NCBI GenBank assembly: GCA_964621905.1
Contig: CAZUNG010000003.1
Span: forward strand, 124,001 to 188,000
From: Ruminococcus_G sp964621905
GTDB lineage: Bacteria > Bacillota > Clostridia > Lachnospirales > Lachnospiraceae
Direction of reading: 5' to 3'
Length of the DNA stretch: 64,000 nt
Shown here: piece by piece, positions 1 to 7,237 of the stretch
Layout of the letters: each line of letters begins with the position of its first letter
Position numbering within the stretch: position 1 is the stretch's first letter
Made by a program: the position numbers and the translations under genes
Notes under the pieces: generated by a model
Seen by the model: the letters and a program-made list of their open reading frames with translations, nothing else
What the model was told of the DNA's origin: nothing
Database searches by the model: none

Positions 1-76
1 CAAGGTTGGGTAAATAATAATCGCCTTGTAGAGTGTAACTGATACCTGTTTTTTCATCAATGTAATGCTGTTTCAT
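1..76 (-). CDS. tnpV: TnpV-family transposon-encoded protein, N-terminal part (runs off the left edge)
   Basis: Only the first 25 codons are inside the window. The reading starts at ATG 76..74 with a GGAGG ribosome site at 86-90, and begins MKQHYIDEKTGISYTLQGDY followed by YLPNL. From memory this is the typical start of TnpV proteins, small proteins of unknown function carried by Clostridial transposons and conjugative elements. It marks the edge of a mobile element whose body lies to the left of the window. The element border probably lies near 175, where the neighbouring AraC gene loses its normal end. The family assignment rests on a short stretch, so confidence is moderate. Confidence 0.7.
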   Translation of the reverse strand, partial: MKQHYIDEKTGISYTLQGDYYLPNL

Positions 77-126
77 TTTTGTAATCCTCCAATATGATTG
101 ATTTTCCTACAATCCAATCATTCTGA

Positions 127-987
127 CTAATTACAAAAGCAAAGGGAGACAACTTCCTTACGAAGTGTCTCCCTTATGCCGGCTTCTTTTTTGAATGCGC
201 GGATAAAGTGGGAGGTGCTGGAAAAGCCGCACGCCGCTGCGATACTTTCAATGGATTCCCTGGTTTCGGCGATCATTTCCCGCGCGTGTTTCAGACGAAG
301 CCCCAGAAGATATTGGTGCGGAGACTGTGAAGTCTCACGTTTAAAAAGGCGGGAAAAATAATAAGGGCTTAATGAAACGTAGCTGCAGATATCGGTAAGC
401 GTCAGTTCTTCTGAAAAGTATTCATTCATATAGTTCTGCGCTTTTGAAATGGCTGGGTTCATCAGACGGTCTTTCGGCATGGCCAGCTGGCGGAACAGGT
501 CTGTAACCAGATAGGAAAGCAGATGATCGTTCGGTGAGGGTTTCACGAGTTCAGTGAGCATATCGTCAAAGAGTAGTCCTGCAGCCGAAAAATTATGGAA
601 ACAGGCACCATTTTGTTCATAGAGAAGGTCACAGTAAGCCTGCGTGATGCCGCCGGAAAAATGAATAAACTGCAGACGTACACGCTCTTCGGCCCAGTAG
701 TGGTTGCACACTTTACAGTCCTGAAGCACAATATCACCTGCCTGGGCAGTAAAAGTTCTGCCGCGGTATTCATAATGCAGGGAACCTTCCAGAATCCTCG
801 TAAACATAAAGGCGTTCAGATATTGGCGCATGACGCGGTAGGGAAAGTCGCAGATATCTTCAGCGCCCCAGAGGACACAAATCAGATGTTCTTTTGCAAA
901 TTCCGACGGCGAGTGAAAATACATCCCTTTTCTTTTCAAAATCCCTTTTTCATTGGGGATGATCCCCTCTTCGTGTATTTTTTCCAT
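127..987 (-). CDS. AraC-family transcriptional regulator with altered C-terminus
   Basis: A 286-residue protein with an N-terminal cupin-like ligand-binding domain (about residues 30-165) and a C-terminal pair of helix-turn-helix motifs (about 185-275) ending in the family signature AAACGFSSTSHFIRAFKK. The start at 987 has AGGAG upstream; a longer reading to 1032 has no ribosome site. In intact relatives the signature is followed by a short tail such as GISPSEFR. Here it continues RETLRKEVVSLCFCN, encoded by the inverted repeat at 142-175, so a mobile-element insertion has probably replaced the last residues. The DNA-binding domain looks complete. It is divergent from the Gfo/Idh gene, and a direct repeat typical of AraC operators lies between them, so it probably controls that gene. 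Confidence 0.88.
   Translation of the reverse strand: MEKIHEEGIIPNEKGILKRKGMYFHSPSEFAKEHLICVLWGAEDICDFPYRVMRQYLNAFMFTRILEGSLHYEYRGRTFTAQAGDIVLQDCKVCNHYWAEERVRLQFIHFSGGITQAYCDLLYEQNGACFHNFSAAGLLFDDMLTELVKPSPNDHLLSYLVTDLFRQLAMPKDRLMNPAISKAQNYMNEYFSEELTLTDICSYVSLSPYYFSRLFKRETSQSPHQYLLGLRLKHAREMIAETRESIESIAAACGFSSTSHFIRAFKKEAGIRETLRKEVVSLCFCN
142..175. repeat. Perfect 10-bp inverted repeat at the mobile-element border
   Basis: AAGGGAGACA (142-151) and TGTCTCCCTT (166-175) are exact inverted repeats around a 14-base loop. The repeat lies inside the last codons of the AraC gene and close to the TnpV gene. It could be a terminator-like hairpin or the end structure of the inserted element. There is no long T-tract on either side, so a structural end of the element is as likely as a terminator. 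Confidence 0.6.
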
Positions 988-1004
988 AATTTCTCCTGTT
1001 GATC

Positions 1005-1032
1005 TGGGCAAGAAATGTATACTTTTGGGCAA
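1005..1032. promoter_or_regulatory. Candidate AraC operator: direct repeat TGGGCAA with 21-bp period
   Basis: TGGGCAA occurs at 1005-1011 and again at 1026-1032, exactly 21 bp apart, two helical turns. Direct repeats at this spacing are the usual binding site of AraC-family activators. The pair lies 18-45 bp upstream of the AraC start and just upstream of the promoter of the divergent oxidoreductase gene. Confidence 0.5.
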
Positions 1033-1042
1033 ACGGCGATAG

Positions 1043-1070
1043 TGTGAAGCTTTTTTCTGTATTATATAAT
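1043..1070 (+). promoter_or_regulatory. Probable activator-dependent promoter of the Gfo/Idh/MocA gene
   Basis: A consensus -10 box TATAAT lies at 1065-1070. The matching -35 position (TGTGAA, 1043-1048, 16-bp spacer) is poor, as expected where an activator bound just upstream replaces the -35 contact. The TGGGCAA direct repeat ends 11 bp upstream. Confidence 0.45.
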
Positions 1071-1160
1071 AACCACATCAGATGTACAAGAGGCGCCGCA
1101 TCAGATAGGAAATCAGGGTATCCAATCATTTCAGGTAAAAGAAAGCAGGAGGCTAATAAT

Positions 1161-2177
1161 ATGTCAATTATAAAAGTGGGAATCGCTGGTCTGGGGCGTC
1201 TTGGAAAGGTACATGCGGAAAATTTGCGCTACAGAATCCCGGGTGCCGTACTGACGGCAGCGTGTTCAATCGTGGAAACAGAACTGGAGTATGCAAAACG
1301 GGAACTCGGTGTGTCAGATGTCTACACGGATTTTAAAGAAATGCTGGAAAAGGCAGAGATTGATGCAGTGGCAATCGTTACGACAAGCGGAGAACACTGC
1401 TGGCAGATTGAAGCTGCGCTGGCAGCCGGAAAGCATGTATTTTGTGAAAAACCTCTCGGAGTGACGATTGAAGAGTGCAGGCAGGCGGAACGTGCAGTGG
1501 AAAAATATCCGGAGAAAGTTTTCTTTCTGGGATTTATGCGCAGGTATGACCAGTCTTACGCGTACGCCAGGAAGAAAATTGATGACGGTGCGATCGGGAA
1601 ACCGTATCTGGTGAAAGCCACGGGGATTGATCCGGAGGCTCTGGTTGAGGGGGCGATCAGGTTCTGCGGGACAAGCGGAGGAATATTTATCGATATGGCA
1701 ATCCACGATATTGACTTGATGCGCTGGTTTTTAGGTGCAGATGCGAGAGAGGTCTATGCGATGGGATGCACCTTCAAGCATCCGGAGTTTGAGGAGAATA
1801 AAGACTGTGAGACGGGCTGCGCCATGTTTGAATTCGACAATGGAACTCTCGGACAGATTCATGTGGGCAGAACGGCGCCGCACGGTTATCATATCGAGAC
1901 GGAGATTGTCGGCACGGAAGGCTCGATTCGCATCAGTCCTGTTCCGGCAAAGAATCTTGCGGTTATCTATGACAAAAATGGAGTTGTTCAGGAGTGCGTC
2001 GAATCTTTCCCGGTCAGATTTGCAGAATCTTACCGGACCGAGATGGAGGAGTTTATATCCTGCATCAAGGAGGGAAGAAAACCGGGCGTCACGGTATATG
2101 ATGGTACAAAAGCTACAGAGATGGCCTTTGCGGCGGCAGAGTCGTTTAAAACCCATATGGCTGTAAAAATATTATAA
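1161..2177 (+). CDS. Gfo/Idh/MocA-family NAD(P)-dependent oxidoreductase (inositol 2-dehydrogenase-like)
   Basis: A 338-residue protein. The N-terminal Rossmann fold starts with VGIAGLGRLGKVHAENL, and the family's catalytic-lysine motif CEKPLG is at about residues 96-101. The C-terminal half is the alpha/beta substrate domain; IDMAIHDIDLMRWFLG contains the conserved aspartate and histidine. The family oxidises hydroxyl groups of sugars and polyols such as myo-inositol and scyllo-inositol. The start at 1161 has AGGAGG eight bases upstream. Reading further upstream to 999 adds 54 residues without a ribosome site. The gene stands alone, divergent from the AraC regulator that probably activates it. 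The exact substrate cannot be told from the sequence. Confidence 0.88.
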   Translation: MSIIKVGIAGLGRLGKVHAENLRYRIPGAVLTAACSIVETELEYAKRELGVSDVYTDFKEMLEKAEIDAVAIVTTSGEHCWQIEAALAAGKHVFCEKPLGVTIEECRQAERAVEKYPEKVFFLGFMRRYDQSYAYARKKIDDGAIGKPYLVKATGIDPEALVEGAIRFCGTSGGIFIDMAIHDIDLMRWFLGADAREVYAMGCTFKHPEFEENKDCETGCAMFEFDNGTLGQIHVGRTAPHGYHIETEIVGTEGSIRISPVPAKNLAVIYDKNGVVQECVESFPVRFAESYRTEMEEFISCIKEGRKPGVTVYDGTKATEMAFAAAESFKTHMAVKIL

Positions 2178-2211
2178 ATTTACAGGCGGCATTATCTGGT
2201 TCCTGTGTCTG

Positions 2212-2259
2212 AAAAAGACTGATCTGCGTGTGCATCTGCACGGACAAATCAGTCTTTTT
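2212..2259. terminator. Bidirectional intrinsic terminator
   Basis: AAAAAGACTGAT (2212-2223) pairs perfectly with ATCAGTCTTTTT (2248-2259). There are T-tracts on both strands between two convergent genes. Confidence 0.85.
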
Positions 2260-2266
2260 TGTTTTG

Positions 2267-3832
2267 TTATTTATTCATCTGGTAAGAGATTTCCAGATAA
2301 AGGCGAACGCGCGGATCGTCCAGATCCAGGTTTGTTAACTGCTGAATCCGGTCCAGGCGATAGAACAGGGTGCTGCGGTGGATATACAGTGTTTTGGCTG
2401 TCTGTACTACGTTTCGTTCCAGCCGAAGATAAGTTTCCAGTGTTTCATTCAGTTTTGTATTATGCTTCTCATCATAGTGCGCCAGCTGCTGAATCGGGTG
2501 GGCGCAGAGGTATTCGAAGGGAATTTCACTGCAGATTTTATCGAACATATACTCGAGCACATAATCTTTAAAGTCATAACACCAGATCATACTGTTGCCG
2601 GCGCTGCCATAATGAAGGGCGATGGAAGCCTGCCGGTATCCCTGATGAATCTGAGAAAAATCATAGATGTCATTGCTGACGCCCATTTTAAACAGTCCCT
2701 CCCGGAGCAGCCAGGCCATATTGCTGACGATCTGCGGTGTTGTACTTTTACCCACAGTCTGATTGACAATGACGACAATGCTTTGATCATAAAAGAAGGC
2801 ATGGCTTGCAGCGACCTGTGATTCAATGTAGCCGAAGGTGCTGGTGGTGAAACGGTAATCTGTATTGGCATGTTCCGTTCCCAGCTTGATGATAACATAT
2901 TTATCGTGATACCCCCAGCCCAGAAAGCGCAAAAGTCGGCTTATCTCACGTTCGTCGGTGACACTCTGACTGAGGATCTGTTTGCATATCTCTTCGGCGT
3001 TCCGGCCGAGACTGGTCCAGAAAATATTGCGCTTGGAGATACAGGCCAGTACGATGCTGGACAGATATTCAAGAGCGAGGTAGTCGCCGGGTTTAATGAT
3101 ACTCTGCAGTTCGTTTACCAGTACACGTCCCTCATAGCGGTTTCCATTCCACAGGTTGTTGTACAGAATGCGGTAACCGCGCTGATTGGCTGAAAACATA
3201 TCTGCTTTTTGCGTCTGCAGTGTATGGATATATTCGTGATCGATCTTTAGGTCATTGATGACTTCCAGAGGTACCATATCCCGTCCATTTCTGGAATCGC
3301 GTGTCCAAACCGTCATGCCTTCGACGACATTTGGACACGCCAGAATATAGAAATCTGTATCATGGATGAACATAGGGTTGCGGAAAATCCCCAGACTCGC
3401 CTGGAGCATATCGTTGAGCGGATTATCGCTGTTCAGGGCTTTCTGCAGTGCCAGGTCCCATGCGGAGTAGCGGAGAAAGATGTCCGTCGTGTAGTCAAAT
3501 ACATCCGAGATATCCGCGTTTTCTGACAAAACAATATAAGAAGTGCTGTCGGAGAGTTTGGATAAGTCGGGATCTCCGATGATGATCAGGGAGACATCCT
3601 GTAATGTGGAAAAACGTTCGTTAATCTGAAATGCCCACAGGATGTAGACATGTCCAATTGTAGGAGTAGTACCGTTTCTGTAATGGCGGACGCTCTTTAA
3701 TGTAGGCCGGTTGCCTGCGGGAGAAAATTCCAGCATATCATACCGGTCCTCAAAAGAGTCTGCCAGTATCTGCATGTTCAGCAAAAAGCCTTCAGTGGGA
3801 GGCATTGAGTCGGGGTATATTTTTTTCTGCAT
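2267..3832 (-). CDS. PucR/CdaR-type transcriptional regulator with C-terminal HTH_30 domain
   Basis: A 521-residue regulator. The last 60 residues contain the PucR C-terminal helix-turn-helix, including TLYIHRSTLFYRLDRIQQLT, found in regulators of purine catabolism, sugar diacid use and other catabolic genes. The first 400 residues resemble the sensory part of such proteins, but I recognise no specific ligand domain. The start at 3832 has an AAAGG site. A good promoter lies upstream (TTGCAA-17-TATACT), with a repeated 14-bp element that covers the -35 box and suggests autoregulation. It lies downstream of the URO-D-like gene 4018-5013 on the same strand, separated by a terminator. It is the best local candidate for the regulator that binds the TCCTACA-N35-TGTAGGA boxes, though this is inference. 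Confidence 0.8.
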   Translation of the reverse strand: MQKKIYPDSMPPTEGFLLNMQILADSFEDRYDMLEFSPAGNRPTLKSVRHYRNGTTPTIGHVYILWAFQINERFSTLQDVSLIIIGDPDLSKLSDSTSYIVLSENADISDVFDYTTDIFLRYSAWDLALQKALNSDNPLNDMLQASLGIFRNPMFIHDTDFYILACPNVVEGMTVWTRDSRNGRDMVPLEVINDLKIDHEYIHTLQTQKADMFSANQRGYRILYNNLWNGNRYEGRVLVNELQSIIKPGDYLALEYLSSIVLACISKRNIFWTSLGRNAEEICKQILSQSVTDEREISRLLRFLGWGYHDKYVIIKLGTEHANTDYRFTTSTFGYIESQVAASHAFFYDQSIVVIVNQTVGKSTTPQIVSNMAWLLREGLFKMGVSNDIYDFSQIHQGYRQASIALHYGSAGNSMIWCYDFKDYVLEYMFDKICSEIPFEYLCAHPIQQLAHYDEKHNTKLNETLETYLRLERNVVQTAKTLYIHRSTLFYRLDRIQQLTNLDLDDPRVRLYLEISYQMNK

Positions 3833-3863
3833 GAATGTTCAGCCTTTCTTTGGGGAAATTGCA

Positions 3864-3928
3864 CATAAATTGTAAAAAAACATTTGATTATGGTGACAGT
3901 ATAACAAAAATAATCATAAATTGCAAAA
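3864..3928 (-). promoter_or_regulatory. Promoter of the PucR-type gene with a repeated 14-bp element
   Basis: On the minus strand TTGCAA (3926-3921), a 17-bp spacer and TATACT (3903-3898) form a near-consensus promoter. The element TTTTGCAATTTATG covers the -35 box (3928-3915) and recurs with one mismatch at 3877-3864, downstream of the -10 box. This layout suits autorepression. Confidence 0.6.
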
Positions 3929-3933
3929 GGAAA

Positions 3934-3953
3934 GGACCGCCAGACGGCGGTCC
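3934..3953 (-). terminator. Intrinsic terminator of the URO-D-like gene
   Basis: GGACCGCC / GGCGGTCC form an 8-bp GC-rich stem with a 4-base loop. On the minus strand it is followed by TTTCCTTTT. It lies between the URO-D gene and the PucR gene and separates their transcripts. Confidence 0.75.
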
Positions 3954-4017
3954 CGGAAGGTGAAAGACAACGGGTCAGACAGGGTAACTTTTAGGAGTCT
4001 GCCCCGTTACGTGAGCT

Positions 4018-5013
4018 CTATTTATATGTGTCTTTGTTATATTGTTCAATCTCATCTTTGATGATCTCATCAGTATGCGGATAGATCGTTCCGGACAAGC
4101 CGTAAGTCATGCAAGGGATATAATGTCCTCCAGGTCCGTAAGTCTCACATGCTTTGCGGACATTTGCGCGGATCTCGTCGTCTGAAGCATCAGCGCGGTC
4201 AATGGTAGCATCGAGACCGCCCATCAGAGTCATTTTTCCGTTCAGTTTTTTCTGCATTCCAAGAATGTCATTTTCCGGAAGAACACCCTGCCATACCTGG
4301 ATTCCTATTTCCGCCATGTCTTCGATGATCGGTTCGCAGAAAGAGTCGGCATGGTGGATAACGATGACATCGTGCTCACGCATATAGCCATAGATTCTGC
4401 GGTAATGTTCCTTGAAGAATTCTCTCCAGATATCAGGATCCATGAACAGGCTGTGTTTTGCTCCCCAGTCATCGTGGGAGAGAATCACGTCAGGTTTCAG
4501 ATTATCAACCAGAAGTTTCGCGTATTGGAAACGATATTCAGCAACGGTAGCAACGAGTTCTTTCATTGCTTCAGGCTCCAGCAGAAAGTTCATCAGAGTG
4601 TCTTCAAATCCCATCAGGAAGTGGCACTGTTCAAAAATACCGGTTCCCATAAATCCCATAACCATTTTTTCGTTGCGGTCTACTTCTGCGGCGGTTGCAA
4701 GTGCGGCTTCCCAGCCTTCACTGCAATTTCCGACAAGATCAGGTACTTTGACATACTTCTGCCATTCCGTTACATCGGGGCATACCTTGCAGTCCTCGGT
4801 TACATGCGGCATCGGTCCCGGGGCATCCTCCGGAAACAGGATGGTGGTTCCCCATCTGTCTACACTTGTTTTTCCGCGCACACGGTTTCCGCGGGTATAT
4901 ACGCTAAGCGGATCGTTTCCAATATGAACAAATGGCTCATACTGATTGACCAGACGGTCCGGTTTTCCGTCAACTTTGATGGTTTCCAGGAAATTTTGTT
5001 TTGCTGTTAACAT
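4018..5013 (-). CDS. Uroporphyrinogen decarboxylase superfamily protein (first of two)
   Basis: A 331-residue protein of the URO-D/MtaA superfamily, which includes heme-pathway decarboxylases and corrinoid-dependent methyltransferases. Typical features are the central block SHDDWGAKHSLFMDP at about residues 182-196 and a C-terminal GGHYIPCMTYG. The zinc-binding HxCG motif of the MtaA methyltransferases is not present in its usual form; the corresponding region reads HHADSFCE. It is therefore unlikely to be HemE, and no heme genes are nearby. It is transcribed alone from a strong promoter preceded by the TCCTACA-N35-TGTAGGA box. It shares this box with the MFS-DASS-URO-D2 operon, so the two units probably serve one pathway. 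Start 5013 has GGAGG upstream. The substrate is unknown. Confidence 0.82.
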   Translation of the reverse strand: MLTAKQNFLETIKVDGKPDRLVNQYEPFVHIGNDPLSVYTRGNRVRGKTSVDRWGTTILFPEDAPGPMPHVTEDCKVCPDVTEWQKYVKVPDLVGNCSEGWEAALATAAEVDRNEKMVMGFMGTGIFEQCHFLMGFEDTLMNFLLEPEAMKELVATVAEYRFQYAKLLVDNLKPDVILSHDDWGAKHSLFMDPDIWREFFKEHYRRIYGYMREHDVIVIHHADSFCEPIIEDMAEIGIQVWQGVLPENDILGMQKKLNGKMTLMGGLDATIDRADASDDEIRANVRKACETYGPGGHYIPCMTYGLSGTIYPHTDEIIKDEIEQYNKDTYK

Positions 5014-5069
5014 ATTAATTCCTCCTTCTCTTCCTCCAATACGTTTTGTTCTCGTGATGATTCATACAA

Positions 5070-5090
5070 TACGTTGAACTGCACAACGTA
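5070..5090. promoter_or_regulatory. Inverted repeat TACGTTG-N7-CAACGTA downstream of the URO-D promoter
   Basis: TACGTTG (5070-5076) and CAACGTA (5084-5090) are perfect inverted repeats around 7 bases. They lie about 10-30 bp downstream of the -10 box of the URO-D gene, in its 5' leader. The position fits a repressor operator or a leader hairpin. Confidence 0.5.
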
Positions 5091-5101
5091 CCGTTTTCAC
5101 T

Positions 5102-5179
5102 ATTATACTATAGGGGAAAAGCGTCAGCAATCCTACATAGAATACCATATATTTAAAAATGACTGAACTGTTTGTAGGA
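5102..5179 (-). promoter_or_regulatory. URO-D promoter with TCCTACA-N35-TGTAGGA activator box
   Basis: On the minus strand: TCCTACA (5179-5173), 35 bases, TGTAGGA (5137-5131), then directly the -35 box TTGCTG (5130-5125), a 17-bp spacer and the -10 box TATAAT (5107-5102). The promoter of the MFS operon at 10113-10190 has exactly the same geometry. The inner half-site touches the -35 box, which is the position of a class II activator. Confidence 0.7.
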
Positions 5180-5272
5180 TATTAAAAAAAAGGGGGAAAA
5201 GGCGTTTTCACCGATGATTTGAAGTGTTAAACTGAGATTAAAACAATTGATAATGACAGGAGATGAAAAGAT

Positions 5273-6055
5273 ATGTACGAAGAACTTTACCGGGAAATAC
5301 CCAATGTTGATGCATACTTAAACAGGCTTGGACTACAGGCTCCCGAGCAATGTGATGAAGCGTATCTGGATAAGCTGATCTATACGCACCAGTGCGAAAT
5401 CCCATTTGAGAACATTGATGTGTATGATAAACATCTGCCGATTTCCATTGGTACAGAAGATACCTTTGATAAAATTGTGATCAGAAAAAGAGGGGGTTAC
5501 TGTTTTGAGCTGAACACGCTGTTTTTGAAGCTTTTGCAGGCGTGTGGATACCGTGCTTGTGCTTGCCGCTGCAGGATCGTCAGAGGTAAGGACTATCTTC
5601 CGCCGGTGCTGCACGTGGGCTCACTGGTGACGCTTGAGGATGGTATTTATTTCTGCGATGTCGGATATGGAGGCCCGCAGCCGGGAGGTGCCGTGAAAGT
5701 CGAAGACGGCTATGAAAAAATCTGTGCGGGTCAAAAGTTCGCTGTGCGAAAAAGTGATGAATACTGGTGGATGCTGTCGTACGTCACCGGAGGGAAATGG
5801 GTGGATATCATGCAGTTCACTACGATGCCGCAGGATGAGGTGGAATTCGTGACACTGAATCACTATTGTTCCACGCATCCGGATTCGGTTTTCGTAAAGC
5901 AGCGCATGATCAACCGCAGGCTTCACGGGGGAAGTATCTCTCTGGTTGGCGACACCTTTGCTAAAACGATTGACGGTGTCCGCAAAGAAGAGGCAGTGAC
6001 GAATGAAAGGCGGTACCATGAACTTCTGACGCAGGAGTTTGGGATTGAATTATAA
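5273..6055 (+). CDS. Arylamine N-acetyltransferase
   Basis: A 260-residue NAT enzyme that transfers an acetyl group from acetyl-CoA to arylamines, hydrazines or related amines. The catalytic triad is visible: Cys77 in RGGYCFELN, His114 in LHVGSLV and Asp129 in CDVGYGG. The length is normal for bacterial NATs. The start at 5273 has AGGAG nine bases upstream. The gene is a single unit, divergent from the URO-D gene and closed by a shared terminator at 6082-6127. In gut bacteria such enzymes acetylate aromatic amine drugs and dietary amines; its natural substrate here cannot be inferred. Confidence 0.92.
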   Translation: MYEELYREIPNVDAYLNRLGLQAPEQCDEAYLDKLIYTHQCEIPFENIDVYDKHLPISIGTEDTFDKIVIRKRGGYCFELNTLFLKLLQACGYRACACRCRIVRGKDYLPPVLHVGSLVTLEDGIYFCDVGYGGPQPGGAVKVEDGYEKICAGQKFAVRKSDEYWWMLSYVTGGKWVDIMQFTTMPQDEVEFVTLNHYCSTHPDSVFVKQRMINRRLHGGSISLVGDTFAKTIDGVRKEEAVTNERRYHELLTQEFGIEL

Positions 6056-6081
6056 AGAAGATTCTGTTTCGATGCAGAGAA

Positions 6082-6127
6082 AAAAGACCGATTCTAAGAG
6101 GCATTAGGCCTCGTGAATCGGTCTTTT
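6082..6127. terminator. Bidirectional intrinsic terminator
   Basis: AAAAGACCGATTC (6082-6094) pairs with GAATCGGTCTTTT (6115-6127), with T-tracts on both strands between convergent genes. Confidence 0.85.
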
Positions 6128-6158
6128 CTCTGTATGGTCAAACGATAAATACCGGAAA

Positions 6159-7214
6159 TTATTCCTGCATTTCAAGGTATTTGACACGGCTGTAACGGTA
6201 CAGTTCATCCGCCAGGTTCACTGCGCGGTCTTGTTTGTTGTCGCGCAGACGGCAGGCAAAGCGCCCGGTCATCGCAAGATCATCTACCGTTTTGTGAATG
6301 TGCGCAACGGCATCCTCATCACTCATTTCTGCCGGAATAATGTACAGCGTGCACTGTGCGAGATCTTTTCCGTATGTTTCCATGATCGCTTTCTTGTCAT
6401 TGGCACTGTCCTGTCCCTCCCATGCGTCAAAGCCGGCCTTGATGATAAGCGGCATCAGTGTACCGATGCAGCCGCAGGAGTGGAGGCAGATGTACATGCC
6501 CATATCGTGCGCTGCCTTGGTAATTTTCTGATACTGCGGCAGCAGGAGCTCTTCATATAAATCCGGTGAAAAAAAGGTGCTTCGCTGTGTGCCCATATCG
6601 TCGTGGAACAGAATCATATCCACGTGGTATACGTCATGCGCGATTCTGATCAGCTCGATGTGCCAGTCGACCAGTGCATCGTAGAATTCGGTCAAGACCT
6701 CAGGCTCTTCCAGAAGATAGCAGAAAGCATCCTCAAAGCTTGTGAGATCAGCGGTACGCTCGAAAAGTCCGTTTACAATCGGAAAATAGGAGAAACGGTC
6801 CTCGGCCATACGGTCTTTAAAATTTTCTTCGTAATCTTTCTGCCAGTCGATTGCGGAGAGGTCCGGGAAATGAAGTTCTTCTTTCCAGTTGGTGATGTCG
6901 GACAGGCGCCTGGTTCCAGGCTTTACCATTGCGGCGTTTGACAGGGGCTCATAGATCCACTCGATACCAAACCAGTCAGTGCCGCCAAAGGCTCTCGCAT
7001 AGGCATCCGGCTGAACCATAGGCTGGACCGCATTGTTATCATAAGTCTGATTTGGAACCCAGAGAGGCATTTCTCCTCTCAGCATACGGAGCATATTTTC
7101 TTTCGGTGTGATGGGACGGTTCTGCTTTGGAACGATACAGTCAGGAGCGCCGTATATGCCGGGCATGCTGTATTCGCCAATTACTTCTAATTCTTTTTCA
7201 TTGAATGTTGCCAT
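6159..7214 (-). CDS. Uroporphyrinogen decarboxylase superfamily protein (second), with HxCG motif
   Basis: A 351-residue URO-D superfamily protein. It has the block FHDDMGTQRSTFFSPDLY and, unlike its neighbour at 4018-5013, the motif LHSCGC, which matches the HxCG zinc site of MtaA/MtbA-type methyltransferases. This suggests a zinc-dependent thiol-activating or methyl-transfer role, but no corrinoid protein gene lies in the window. The start at 7214 has GAAAGGAG; the reading extended to 7289 lacks a site and overlaps the upstream gene. It is the last gene of a three-gene operon, MFS symporter - DASS transporter - URO-D2, with 13- and 23-base gaps. It probably acts on a compound imported by these carriers. 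Confidence 0.82.
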   Translation of the reverse strand: MATFNEKELEVIGEYSMPGIYGAPDCIVPKQNRPITPKENMLRMLRGEMPLWVPNQTYDNNAVQPMVQPDAYARAFGGTDWFGIEWIYEPLSNAAMVKPGTRRLSDITNWKEELHFPDLSAIDWQKDYEENFKDRMAEDRFSYFPIVNGLFERTADLTSFEDAFCYLLEEPEVLTEFYDALVDWHIELIRIAHDVYHVDMILFHDDMGTQRSTFFSPDLYEELLLPQYQKITKAAHDMGMYICLHSCGCIGTLMPLIIKAGFDAWEGQDSANDKKAIMETYGKDLAQCTLYIIPAEMSDEDAVAHIHKTVDDLAMTGRFACRLRDNKQDRAVNLADELYRYSRVKYLEMQE

Positions 7215-7237
7215 GATAAAAACTCCTTTCGTTGCTA

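Noticed and set aside
999..1160. N-terminal extension of the Gfo/Idh protein
   Set aside because: No ribosome site, and it would translate the AraC operator and the promoter. The Rossmann start follows ATG 1161 directly.
4018..5013. HemE (heme-pathway uroporphyrinogen decarboxylase)
   Set aside because: No heme genes nearby, motif differences, and co-regulation with carriers point to another superfamily role.
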